DNA of 64,000 nt from Arthrobacter sp. QXT-31. GTDB taxonomy: Bacteria > Actinomycetota > Actinomycetes > Actinomycetales > Micrococcaceae. The position numbers and the translations under genes are program-made. Of this stretch, positions 16,211 to 24,098 are shown in pieces. The stretch lies in NCBI RefSeq assembly GCF_001969265.1, contig NZ_CP019304.1, positions 4,712,001 to 4,776,000 on the forward strand, given 5' to 3'. The notes under the pieces were generated by a model. It was not told the origin of the DNA. It ran no database searches and was given only the letters and a program-made list of their open reading frames with translations. Each line of letters opens with the position of its first letter. Position 1 is the first letter of the stretch.

Positions 16211-18724
16211 TCACCCGCTGCCCGCGGCGCCGGTGCCCGAAGCCACCACCGTGCCGGCGCTGCCGTCCACAATGACCCGCTGCCCCTCGGCCAGGGTGCC
16301 CGTGCCCGTGCCGGTTCCCATCACCGCCGGAATTCCATATTCCCGGGCAACAATGGCAGCATGCGAGCCGAGCCCTCCCATATCGACGACGACGGCGGCC
16401 GCGCGCTGGAACAGCGGCGTCCAGGAGGGGTTCGTGTAGGGGCAGACAAGAACGTCGCCGCTGCGTAGCCGGCCGAACTCGTCCGGGCCCCTGATGATCC
16501 GCACCGGTCCTTCTGCACGGCCGCGGCTTGCCGGAGTGCCGGCGACCAGAACGCCCGTTGCCCGACGCCGGTCCCTGAACAGGCGGTCCCTGAACAGCAG
16601 CGCCGCATCCAGCAGCGGTACCCCCTCGAGTTCGCGGCGCCTGGCCGCCCTGGCCAGCACGAGCGGCCGGTAGTGCTGCCGGACGGAAGCCGGCAGCGCA
16701 CCGCCGTCGTCCGTTATTGCCTCCAGTTCCTCGAACCGCAGGTGGTAGACGTCCTTAACGCCGTCAATCACCCCGGCGGCAACAAGGCGGCGGCCGAGCT
16801 CGCGGTACGCGCGGCGCATGGGCGGAATGACCTTGGTGGCGTAGAAGTGGCTGTCCTCACGGAACGCCATTCCCGCCCGGGCGGCGTCGACGGCGGCGAG
16901 CACCTGCCGCCGGACGGGCCCGAAGCGGAGGAGGGGGTGGCGCTTCAGCTCAGCCAGTGCGGCGCCGGTCTGGTCTGCCCTGCCTGGCGGCTGGCCCATG
17001 AGCGCCTTCACCAGCCCCAGCACCACCTCGGGGGCATCGGACCAGGTGGGTGAACTGCTCAGCACCGGGCTGACGGTTTCACGGTTCCCATATTCGCGCA
17101 GGAAGCGGTCAAACGCCTCGCGGAAGGCTGCGTGTGCCGGCTCTTCAAGAAGCCGCGGCAAGGCCGCCCCGTCGGATCCATCGAAGGCGCGGGCCAGGCC
17201 CGGATCCTCCCGGACCATCACGGCCAGCTGCTCCAGCGAGCGGTTCGCCTGGCTGGTCCGGGTGTCCGCGCCCGCGATCAGTGCGGAAGCCAGGCCCGTC
17301 CTGCCCAACAGCAGGAGCATCAGGCGCAGCCTCAGCAGGGGAAGGAATATGCCGGGCATGTAGGAGATCCGCAGGTCTGTGATGCCCCGCATCGCGGCAA
17401 AGCAGTCCCGCGCGGCGCCCACAACCTCTGGCCAGCGCAGCGTTTCCAGGTGCCGTCCGTTCAGCCGGTCCACCTGCTCCAGGAAGGCGATGAACCTGGG
17501 GTCGTTCTGCCAGTCGGCCATCCTGTACTGCCTCGCGCGGCGGGCCAGGCTGAGCGGCGCGGCCAGGGCGCGGATCGTCAGCCGCGGGGACGGCGGCACG
17601 AGCTGGACCACCACACCGTCCTCTTCCGGCAGCAGCTCCTCGACGGTGGGGAACCGCGCACCGACGCTGCCGCCCATCCTCTGCAGCATCGCCAGGATCC
17701 CCTGCTTCATCCAGCCGGACACATCCAGCGGGTAGGGCCGCTCCTGGAACATTTCGATGAAGAACGGCACCACCCGCCGCTGCACCATATTGAGCCGCAG
17801 CGGCTGGGGCGGCAGCGCGGTCATGGGCCGCGACTGCAGCACAAACATCCGGCCTCCGGCCAACGCCCACTCCATGTCCTGCGGCCGGCCGAAGTGCTCC
17901 TGAGATTTGCGGCCCAAGCCAGCCAGCCCCCGGAGCTGGTCCGCGGTCAGGGAAGGATCCGGGCTGCGGCTGCCGGGCTGTTCCCTGATTCCGCCCTCCG
18001 CGGCCAGGCCAATCACCACCTCGCCGCCGCCGGGTGTGAAGCTGCGGATCCTGCCCCTCCGGTCCAGCACATAGTGTTCCGGTGTCACCCGGCCGGACAC
18101 CACCGCCTCGCCCAGGCCCGGGCTGGCATCCACTACCGTCTCATTGCGCTCACCTGTGACCGGGTTCGCGGTGAACATGACACCCGCGGTGTCGGCCGGC
18201 ACCATCTTTTGAACGACGACGGCGATCGCCACCTCCCGCGGGTCGATCCCCTGCCGCTCTCCGTAGGCCATGGCCCGGTCGGTCCAGAGGGAGGCCCAGC
18301 AATCGGCAACCGCTTTGGCCAGCGCCGCCTCGCCGATGACATTCAGGAACGTGTCCTGCTGGCCGGCGAAGGCGGCTCCGGGAAGGTCTTCGGCAGTGGC
18401 GCTGGAACGGACAGCCACCGCCCCGCCTCCCAGGGCCGCATAGGCCTCGGCAATCTCCGTCCAGACGGCCGGGGGCACGCCAAGGCGGGCGATCAGCGCG
18501 CGGAGGGCGCCGCCGTCGTGCTTGTTTTGATCAATCGCCTCCAGCGCCGCCCCCAGCTCTGTTCCGGCGAGCAGCGAACGGTAGGCCTCCGTGGTGATAG
18601 TGAACCCCGGAGGCACCGGAAAGCCTTGCCGCACCAGTTCGCCCAGGGCTGCTCCCTTGCCGCCGGCGTCCGCGAGATCTGCCATGCCGAAGTCACCAAG
18701 CGGGCGGACTGTCCTTCGAGTCAT
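16211..18724 (-). CDS. PEP-utilising swivel enzyme, rifampin phosphotransferase (RPH)-like architecture
   Basis: 837 residues from the ATG at 18724 (AGAAGGAG upstream). The N-terminal ATP-grasp domain (GGKGAALGELVRQGFPVPPGF; AVRSSATAEDLPGAAFAGQQDTFLN; MFTANPVTGERNE) spans about 1-310. A helical middle domain of about 400 residues follows, and a phosphohistidine swivel domain with GGLGSHAAIVAREYG (His788) lies at the very end. In PEP synthase the His domain is central and followed by a TIM barrel; here the barrel is absent, which is the RPH order. RPH phosphorylates rifamycins using ATP. The target here is inferred, not shown. A small run of GT dipeptides follows the active site. Confidence 0.8.
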   Translation of the reverse strand: MTRRTVRPLGDFGMADLADAGGKGAALGELVRQGFPVPPGFTITTEAYRSLLAGTELGAALEAIDQNKHDGGALRALIARLGVPPAVWTEIAEAYAALGGGAVAVRSSATAEDLPGAAFAGQQDTFLNVIGEAALAKAVADCWASLWTDRAMAYGERQGIDPREVAIAVVVQKMVPADTAGVMFTANPVTGERNETVVDASPGLGEAVVSGRVTPEHYVLDRRGRIRSFTPGGGEVVIGLAAEGGIREQPGSRSPDPSLTADQLRGLAGLGRKSQEHFGRPQDMEWALAGGRMFVLQSRPMTALPPQPLRLNMVQRRVVPFFIEMFQERPYPLDVSGWMKQGILAMLQRMGGSVGARFPTVEELLPEEDGVVVQLVPPSPRLTIRALAAPLSLARRARQYRMADWQNDPRFIAFLEQVDRLNGRHLETLRWPEVVGAARDCFAAMRGITDLRISYMPGIFLPLLRLRLMLLLLGRTGLASALIAGADTRTSQANRSLEQLAVMVREDPGLARAFDGSDGAALPRLLEEPAHAAFREAFDRFLREYGNRETVSPVLSSSPTWSDAPEVVLGLVKALMGQPPGRADQTGAALAELKRHPLLRFGPVRRQVLAAVDAARAGMAFREDSHFYATKVIPPMRRAYRELGRRLVAAGVIDGVKDVYHLRFEELEAITDDGGALPASVRQHYRPLVLARAARRRELEGVPLLDAALLFRDRLFRDRRRATGVLVAGTPASRGRAEGPVRIIRGPDEFGRLRSGDVLVCPYTNPSWTPLFQRAAAVVVDMGGLGSHAAIVAREYGIPAVMGTGTGTGTLAEGQRVIVDGSAGTVVASGTGAAGSG

Positions 18725-19049
18725 CCGGGACTCCTTCTGGCAGGCATCAGTGTGGTTGGTGCTGTCGCCGCACGTCGGGGCGTGTAAAAAGTACTCCACT
18801 CCCGCGTCCCCGGCATAGTGTTTGGGCACCGAGAAAGCCCTTCCCCGCCGGGTTGCGTGACGTTACGCATGCCTCTTGACCCCTCCCGGCATCGGTACCA
18901 AACTCTTACTGATTACCAATTTAGAGTTTCGTGAATTCCTGTACGTGGGCTGTGTGTTGGGCGGTTTCTGCACGTCGCGCGGCGCCGGGAAATCCAAATC
19001 CGGCTGCCGCAGTCAAGTTATGTAGGGTCTCAAATCCGAGGAGCACCTG
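18725..19049. other. Divergent intergenic region
   Basis: 325 nt between the RPH-like gene (leftward) and a small ORF (rightward). It must hold both promoters. I see a short imperfect palindrome around 18853-18871 (TGCGT, centre GACGTT, ACGCA) that could be an operator, but no convincing -35/-10 pair and no RNA gene. Confidence 0.3.
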
Positions 19050-19289
19050 ATGGGCCAGCGGCCGATTGTTGAGTGGTGGGATGAGCTGGATGAGGTCACG
19101 AAGAAGTGGCTCGTTGATAATCCCGGCTGCGTAGTTCTTCCGCGGACGGTGGCAAACGTGGTTCACCAGGTCTCGGGGGGCAGCGTCGCCCAGGACCAGC
19201 ACGGCGAACACCTGCTGTCAGATGCGGAGCAGTCCTTTATCCGGGCGAAGTGCAAGGCTGCCGCGGGGTCTGCCCGTAAGCATTGGTAG
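19050..19289 (+). CDS. Small hypothetical protein
   Basis: 79 residues. A strong GAGGAG at 19038-19043, 6 nt before the ATG, supports translation. The sequence has a Trp-rich N-terminus (VEWWDELDEVTKKWLVDNPGC) and a basic C-terminus (FIRAKCKAAAGSARKHW), with no signal or membrane segment. I do not recognise a family. The opposite-strand ORF over the same bases lacks such a signal and is taken as a shadow. Confidence 0.65.
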   Translation: MGQRPIVEWWDELDEVTKKWLVDNPGCVVLPRTVANVVHQVSGGSVAQDQHGEHLLSDAEQSFIRAKCKAAAGSARKHW

Positions 19290-19312
19290 GTCCGCAGGAC
19301 CTTCTCCGCCGG

Positions 19313-19618
19313 CTATTCCGCTTCGAAGCCGAGGCGGTCGCGGACAAGCTTCGCCACGACGGCGGCGTGCTGATCCTTGTCTGCGCGGGTCCCTGATTTC
19401 AGCATCGCCAGATATGCGACGTATGCCGCAGTCCGGGTGTCATAGGCCGCGGCGCGCGTCTCGAATGCCAGCGCCAGGGTGGCATGGGCCTGCGCCAGCC
19501 TGATCTGCAGTTCGGCATCAACATCAGCGCCGGAGAGTGCTTGCTCTGCGGCGGAGAGAAGGGACTGTGCGACGTCGGCGTGCTCGTTCGCGGCGCGCTG
19601 GCCAAGGTCCGGCTGCAT
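19313..19618 (-). CDS. Small helical hypothetical protein
   Basis: 101 residues, almost wholly helical: Ala-rich heptads (SLLSAAEQALSGADVDAELQIRLAQAHATLALAFETRAAAYDTRTAAYVAYLAML) suggest a coiled coil or helical bundle. A GAGAGG lies about 9 nt upstream of the ATG. No family recognised. It is convergent with the 79-residue protein 23 nt away. Confidence 0.6.
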   Translation of the reverse strand: MQPDLGQRAANEHADVAQSLLSAAEQALSGADVDAELQIRLAQAHATLALAFETRAAAYDTRTAAYVAYLAMLKSGTRADKDQHAAVVAKLVRDRLGFEAE

Positions 19619-19699
19619 CGGCTCTGCCTCTCTTTGTTCAGCCCGCGACTGGCGGACGCGCGCTGTGGAGTAAAGCCTAAAACAGGTTGCCCACTTCTG

Positions 19700-20656
19700 T
19701 TACGCCTCCCGACCGTCCACCCGGGACAGCCCGTCCGCGATTTCTTCGACCGCGCCGACAAGCGCGGCCCAGCACTGCGGCCCGCCATGCCCTTCGTTCT
19801 CGATGACGGTGAGCCGGCTGCCGTCCCAGCGCTGATGAAGCATCCAGGGCGTGATGACCGGCCCACTTACGTCTTTCCGCCCGTGAATGAGGTAGCCGGG
19901 AACTCCGTTGAGTTGGTGGATTCTTTCCATGATGGTCTGTCCCTCCGGGAGGAAGGCGTCACGGGACCAGTAGTGGGTGACGAGGATGGCCATGGTCATC
20001 CGCTCGCGATCGTCGTCGAACATCGGGCCGGGTTGCCAGAGCGGATCCAGGGAGACGTGCGTCGATTCCCACCGGTCCCATGCCAGGGCTGCGGTTTCGG
20101 CGTCGTCCCGGTCAGTTCCCGCGAGGCGGCGGGCATACGCATCCACCACGCGCTCCCCCGGCCTGCACCTGGCGGACTTCGCGAACTCCGCCCATGCTTC
20201 CGGGAAGATCCGCCCCACGCCCTCGGTGATCCACTCAACCTCCTTGCGGCTCGTCGTTCCCACCGCCATCAGGGCTAGCCCATGCACCCGGTCCCGGTGC
20301 TGCAGGGCATAGGCCAGGGCCAGCGTGCTCCCCCAGGACCCACCCGTGACGATCCACTTCGCAATTCCGAGGTGCCGGCGAACGGCCTCGATGTCCTCGA
20401 TCAGGGCCTGGGTGGTGTTGGCCGGCAGGGAGGGCAGATCGTCCTGGACAGCCGGTTTGCTTCTCCCACAGCCGCGCTGGTCCAGCCCGATGGTCCAGAA
20501 TTTCGAAGCATCGTGGCGGGTCTTGTATCGGGGACCCAGGCCAACACCAGGGCCGCCGTGGAGGTAGAGGACGGGGACCCCGGCCGGGTTGCCCGATGCC
20601 TCCCAATAGATTTCTGACCCGTCGACGTTTACCAGCCCCGCACTCTCGCCCGTCAT
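19700..20656 (-). CDS. pip: Proline iminopeptidase (alpha/beta hydrolase, S33)
   Basis: 318 residues. Family signatures are HGGPG (33-37, oxyanion hole), DQRGCGRS (59-66) and the nucleophile elbow GGSWG with Ser107. The enzyme removes N-terminal proline from peptides in the cytosol. It stands alone between a helical hypothetical protein and azlD. Full length for the family. Confidence 0.92.
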   Translation of the reverse strand: MTGESAGLVNVDGSEIYWEASGNPAGVPVLYLHGGPGVGLGPRYKTRHDASKFWTIGLDQRGCGRSKPAVQDDLPSLPANTTQALIEDIEAVRRHLGIAKWIVTGGSWGSTLALAYALQHRDRVHGLALMAVGTTSRKEVEWITEGVGRIFPEAWAEFAKSARCRPGERVVDAYARRLAGTDRDDAETAALAWDRWESTHVSLDPLWQPGPMFDDDRERMTMAILVTHYWSRDAFLPEGQTIMERIHQLNGVPGYLIHGRKDVSGPVITPWMLHQRWDGSRLTVIENEGHGGPQCWAALVGAVEEIADGLSRVDGREA

Positions 20657-20728
20657 TCAACAAACGCTACGGGACGGGCCCCAGCAGGGGTAGGGTCGCC
20701 GTCGGGATCCCTGCAGTCCCGGCGGCGG

Positions 20729-21073
20729 TCATGCCAGCGCTGAGGTAAGGTCCACGTTGACCAAAACGACGTAGACTGCGGTGCCGACGCCGACGCTCAG
20801 GAGAGTGCGGCGCCCGGCCAGGAGGTGGGTGGCGGCGGTAACAGCCACAGCCAGACATGCCACAGCCGCCGTGTCCGGATCAGCCAGGATGGCGCCGCGC
20901 AGGGTTGAGGCGGCCAGGATGCCGAGGATGCCCACGGGCATCCACACAGCCAGCGCCTTCACCAGGGCGGACTGCCGGAGCGTCTTGAGTGCAGCAAACG
21001 GTAGCGCGCGCAGGCCGAGCGTGATGGCGAACACGACGCCACAGACGGCAAGGATGTAGCCGGTATCAGGCAT
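20729..21073 (-). CDS. azlD: AzlD branched-chain amino acid exporter subunit
   Basis: 114 residues from the ATG at 21073, which overlaps the azlC stop by 8 nt; an in-frame start at 21094 is possible. Three to four membrane segments and the family motif 'TLGLRALPFAALKTLR' identify AzlD. With AzlC it forms a two-subunit exporter of branched-chain amino acids or analogues in the cytoplasmic membrane. The short, very hydrophobic sequence is typical length. Confidence 0.88.
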   Translation of the reverse strand: MPDTGYILAVCGVVFAITLGLRALPFAALKTLRQSALVKALAVWMPVGILGILAASTLRGAILADPDTAAVACLAVAVTAATHLLAGRRTLLSVGVGTAVYVVLVNVDLTSALA

Positions 21074-21806
21074 CGGTGGTGCCCCTTCGATCATGGCCGG
21101 GCCGGAGGACGAAGCGGGCCAGCAGGAGGATCAGAAACAGTGCCAGTGCCGCGAAAAGGGCTTGGGACGGCAGGAGAACCGCGGCGACAGCGAAGCTCAG
21201 TCCTGCCAGCAGGAACGACGGAAGGTGCTGGCGTGTGCGTGCGGCGTCGAGCGTGAGCGTGACGAACAGTGCACACAGTGCGAAGTCGAGCCCTTTAACT
21301 GGCCCGGGCATCAGCGATCCGACCAGTACTCCGGTGAGGCCGCCCCCGAGCCAGTAGCAGTGGAACGCGGCCTGCATGCTGACCAGCCGCCAGGGTGTCC
21401 AAGTGTCGCTGGAGGCGGCCGTGACCGCGTAGGCCTCGTCGATCAGCGCATACACGGAGTAGGCCTTCGCGAACGGGCTCTGCACCACATGAAGGGGGAA
21501 GGAGAACGAATAAAACACGTGGCGGAAGTTCACCATGAACGTGGTCAGGGCGATGGTTGCCAGCGGTGTGGCCGCGACGATCATGCCGACGAGCAGCAGT
21601 TCAAGGGACCCGGCGAAGCCCGCAACCGACAACGCGGGCGCCACCCACCACGGCAGGCCAGCCTGAACAACCAGCAAGCCGAACGCGATGCCCAACGGAT
21701 ACATGCCCAACCCTGCTGCGAAGGAGTCCCGCAAACCCCGGGCGGTCTCACGCCGCGGGGAGTTCGGGGCGGTGTCCGCGGGGACGATTTGTGTCGCATG
21801 TGCCAT
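21066..21806 (-). CDS. azlC: AzlC branched-chain amino acid exporter subunit
   Basis: 246 residues. 'GLRDSFAAGLGMYPLGIAFGLLVVQAGLPWW' near the N-terminus and 'MVNFRHVFYSFSFPLHV' are AzlC signatures, and about six to seven membrane segments are evident. It is the larger exporter subunit, cotranscribed with azlD. The divergent Lrp-type regulator 79 nt away is the likely controller. Confidence 0.9.
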   Translation of the reverse strand: MAHATQIVPADTAPNSPRRETARGLRDSFAAGLGMYPLGIAFGLLVVQAGLPWWVAPALSVAGFAGSLELLLVGMIVAATPLATIALTTFMVNFRHVFYSFSFPLHVVQSPFAKAYSVYALIDEAYAVTAASSDTWTPWRLVSMQAAFHCYWLGGGLTGVLVGSLMPGPVKGLDFALCALFVTLTLDAARTRQHLPSFLLAGLSFAVAAVLLPSQALFAALALFLILLLARFVLRPGHDRRGTTDA

Positions 21807-21844
21807 GACCCAATCGTTTCAGTTTTGGCCTGGCACGCGATTGC

Positions 21845-21888
21845 CAATATTGCAGTTTTGACGCGCTTAAGAGCAACATATTGATATG
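21845..21888. promoter_or_regulatory. Candidate Lrp-type operator between azlC and the regulator
   Basis: The 79-nt divergent region holds the 8-bp palindrome CAATATTG (21845-21852) and a second dyad CATAT-TG-ATATG (21877-21888) that overlaps the regulator's ATG. AT-rich dyads are what Lrp/AsnC proteins bind. The role as an operator is inference. Confidence 0.4.
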
Positions 21889-22320
21889 GATAAGCTCGAT
21901 GCAGCAATAATCGAAGTGCTGGAGCACGACGGGCGGATCTCCAATACGGACCTGGCCGCCGCTGTGGGGCTCACACCGGGACCCTGCCTGCGCCGGGTCC
22001 AGCGGCTGGAATCCACCGGCGTCATCCGCGGATACCGCGCGGAGATCGACCCGAAGGCGGTGGGCCGCGCCTTCGAGGTGATTCTCGACGTCGAGCTCAC
22101 CAACTTCGACCGGAAGAGCGTGGAGCGCTTCGAGAACACCATGGCCGCCTTCGATGAGGTCACCGAAATGCACCGCCTCTTTGGCTCGCCGGACTACTTT
22201 GTGCGCGTCAAAGTCGCCGACCTTCCGGCCTACGAAGCCTTCCTCAGCGACCGCGTTATGACCATCCCGGGCATCCAGAAAGTCAGTTCCCGGTTCACCA
22301 TGAAAACCATCAAGGGCTGA
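21886..22320 (+). CDS. Lrp/AsnC-family transcriptional regulator
   Basis: 144 residues: an N-terminal helix-turn-helix (DKLDAAIIEVLEHDGRISNTDLAAAVG, then PCLRRVQRLESTGVI) and a C-terminal RAM effector domain (about 65-140). Divergent from azlCD, the classic arrangement in which an Lrp-type protein senses a branched-chain or other amino acid and controls the exporter. The ligand is inferred from context. Confidence 0.92.
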   Translation: MDKLDAAIIEVLEHDGRISNTDLAAAVGLTPGPCLRRVQRLESTGVIRGYRAEIDPKAVGRAFEVILDVELTNFDRKSVERFENTMAAFDEVTEMHRLFGSPDYFVRVKVADLPAYEAFLSDRVMTIPGIQKVSSRFTMKTIKG

Positions 22321-22391
22321 ATCCGCAGCTCCGGAAAAAGGCCACGTAGGCTGGAGCCCGATCGTTTACCCCCTTGCCCGAGAGGAACAAC

Positions 22392-22826
22392 ATGGCCCAC
22401 GCTGAAAACGAAGTCACCATCAACAGACCCGCGTCGGAGGTGTACGCATTCCTGGCGGACGGCCTGAACAATCCAAGATGGCGCTCCGGAGTGCAGGGCA
22501 TCGCTCTCAAGGAAGGCTCCGCCGGAGAGCTGGGGGCCATCTACAGCCAAACGCTGACCGGGCCGAAAGGCCGGCCCATCCAGGGCGACTACAGAATCAC
22601 CGATGCTGGGCCAGGAAAGCTTCTGGGCTTTCAGGTGGTGGCAGGTCCGGCACGCCCGACCGGCAGTTACACGCTGACCGAGGAGGGCAACAGCACCCGC
22701 GTCCGTTTCAGCCTGGACCTCAAGCTTCCGCTCCTCATGCGCGTTTTCGACTCCCTGGTGACCAAAACCATGGAATCTGAGGTAGCCCAGCTGACGAAGC
22801 TCAAGGAAGTCATCGAGGCCGGCTAG
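22392..22826 (+). CDS. SRPBCC (START/polyketide cyclase-like) family protein
   Basis: 144 residues from the ATG at 22392, with GAGAGGAAC just upstream. 'ENEVTINRPASEVYAFLADGLNNPRWRSGV' and 'GSYTLTEEGNSTRVRFSLDL' are typical of the hydrophobic-pocket SRPBCC fold. The ligand is unknown. It is in the same direction as the Lrp gene but 71 nt away, and convergent with the thiolase. Confidence 0.82.
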   Translation: MAHAENEVTINRPASEVYAFLADGLNNPRWRSGVQGIALKEGSAGELGAIYSQTLTGPKGRPIQGDYRITDAGPGKLLGFQVVAGPARPTGSYTLTEEGNSTRVRFSLDLKLPLLMRVFDSLVTKTMESEVAQLTKLKEVIEAG

Positions 22827-22865
22827 GTCAATATAGCTAAGCCCGAGCGGCCCGGGCGATCAGGA

Positions 22866-24098
22866 CTACAGCCGGACGTGGCGGAACAGCGCGGCGGTGC
22901 CCATGCCGCCGGCGATGCTGATCATGGCCAGGGCGAGCTTTCCCCGGGCAGTGCGCGCAGGTTCCCGCCTGGCCTGTGCCAGGAGCCGGGTGACCAGCAC
23001 CGCGCCGGATGCGCCGTAAGCATGGCCCAGGGCCAGGGCGCCGCCGTCGGCGTTGGCACGGGCCGCGTCGATCCCCAGATGGTCCAGGCATGCAAGGGTC
23101 TGGGAGGCGAACGCCTCATTGAATTCCACGAAATCCACGTCCCCGGCAGCCACGGAATGCGCCGCCAGCAGCTTGGACGCAGCCGCCGCGGCACCGATGC
23201 CCAGGAGCTGCGGCGCCACGCCGGCGGTCCCCGTGCCGAGGACGGCCAGGCCGTCGCCAGCACCCAGTTCCCGCGCCCTGGTCAGGGACGTAATAACGAC
23301 GGCGGCTGCCCCGTCCGCGTCGAAGCATGAGTTTCCGGCGGTGACAGTCCCGGACTCCACGAACGCCGCGGGGAACCGCGCCATCAGGGCCTCGCCGAGT
23401 TTGGGGCGGGGACCGTCGTCGGACGTCACTGTCGCCTGCACCGCCCCGGGTGCCGCGGGCAGCTCGACCGTTTCCCTGCCAAAGGTCCCGCTGCCCTGCG
23501 CAGCCACGGCCCTGCGGTGGCTGCGCAGGGCGAACTCGTCCTGCCGGTCCCGGCTGATGCCGTACTCCCGCGCAACGTTCTCGGCGGCGACACCCATGTC
23601 CGGATCTCCATGGGTGTGCGGCGCGAACTGGGCGCGGCTGAAAAAGGCGGGTTCGCCGTCGTCGTTCCGGTGCGCGCGCAGCGGCGCAGTACTGATGCTC
23701 TCGACCCCGCCGGCGAGGTAGGTGCCGCCGCCGGCGGCGACGAGCCGCGAGGCGAGGACAATGGCGTCCAGGCCGGAGCCGCACTGCCGGTCCACAGTGA
23801 GCCCGGGAACCGTGACCGGCAGGCCCGCTTCCAGTGCCGCCAGCCGCGCGACGTTGCCGCCCGCACCCACGGCATTGCCGATGACGACGTCCGCCACCTC
23901 GGCCGCCTTCGCACCCGATTCGTGGAGTAAGGCCGCGAAGACCGGTGCCAGCAGTTCGTGGGAGCGCAGGTGCTTCAGCGCACCGTTCGCCCGGCAGATG
24001 GGCGTGCGCAGCGCGGCGATGATCACCGGCTGGCGCTCGTCGGGCAGCACCAGGTCCCCGCTGCCGGCCACAGCGCTGCCGGACCCCGAGCTAGACAA
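22866..24098 (-). CDS. Thiolase-family protein with altered catalytic cysteine
   Basis: 410 residues with a thiolase fold. The nucleophile Cys106 (VDRQCGSGLD), the EFNEAF motif and His359 (GGALALGHAYGASG) are present. The second catalytic Cys, normally in a C-x-GGG-x-G motif near the C-terminus, is Ser394 (MISIAGGMG). Thiolases cleave or condense acyl-CoA; the second Cys acts as the acid/base. The gene overlaps the upstream ligase gene by 8 nt, so they form a two-gene operon. The likely product could be a condensing or degenerate enzyme, which I cannot decide. Confidence 0.85.
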   Translation of the reverse strand: MSSSGSGSAVAGSGDLVLPDERQPVIIAALRTPICRANGALKHLRSHELLAPVFAALLHESGAKAAEVADVVIGNAVGAGGNVARLAALEAGLPVTVPGLTVDRQCGSGLDAIVLASRLVAAGGGTYLAGGVESISTAPLRAHRNDDGEPAFFSRAQFAPHTHGDPDMGVAAENVAREYGISRDRQDEFALRSHRRAVAAQGSGTFGRETVELPAAPGAVQATVTSDDGPRPKLGEALMARFPAAFVESGTVTAGNSCFDADGAAAVVITSLTRARELGAGDGLAVLGTGTAGVAPQLLGIGAAAAASKLLAAHSVAAGDVDFVEFNEAFASQTLACLDHLGIDAARANADGGALALGHAYGASGAVLVTRLLAQARREPARTARGKLALAMISIAGGMGTAALFRHVRL

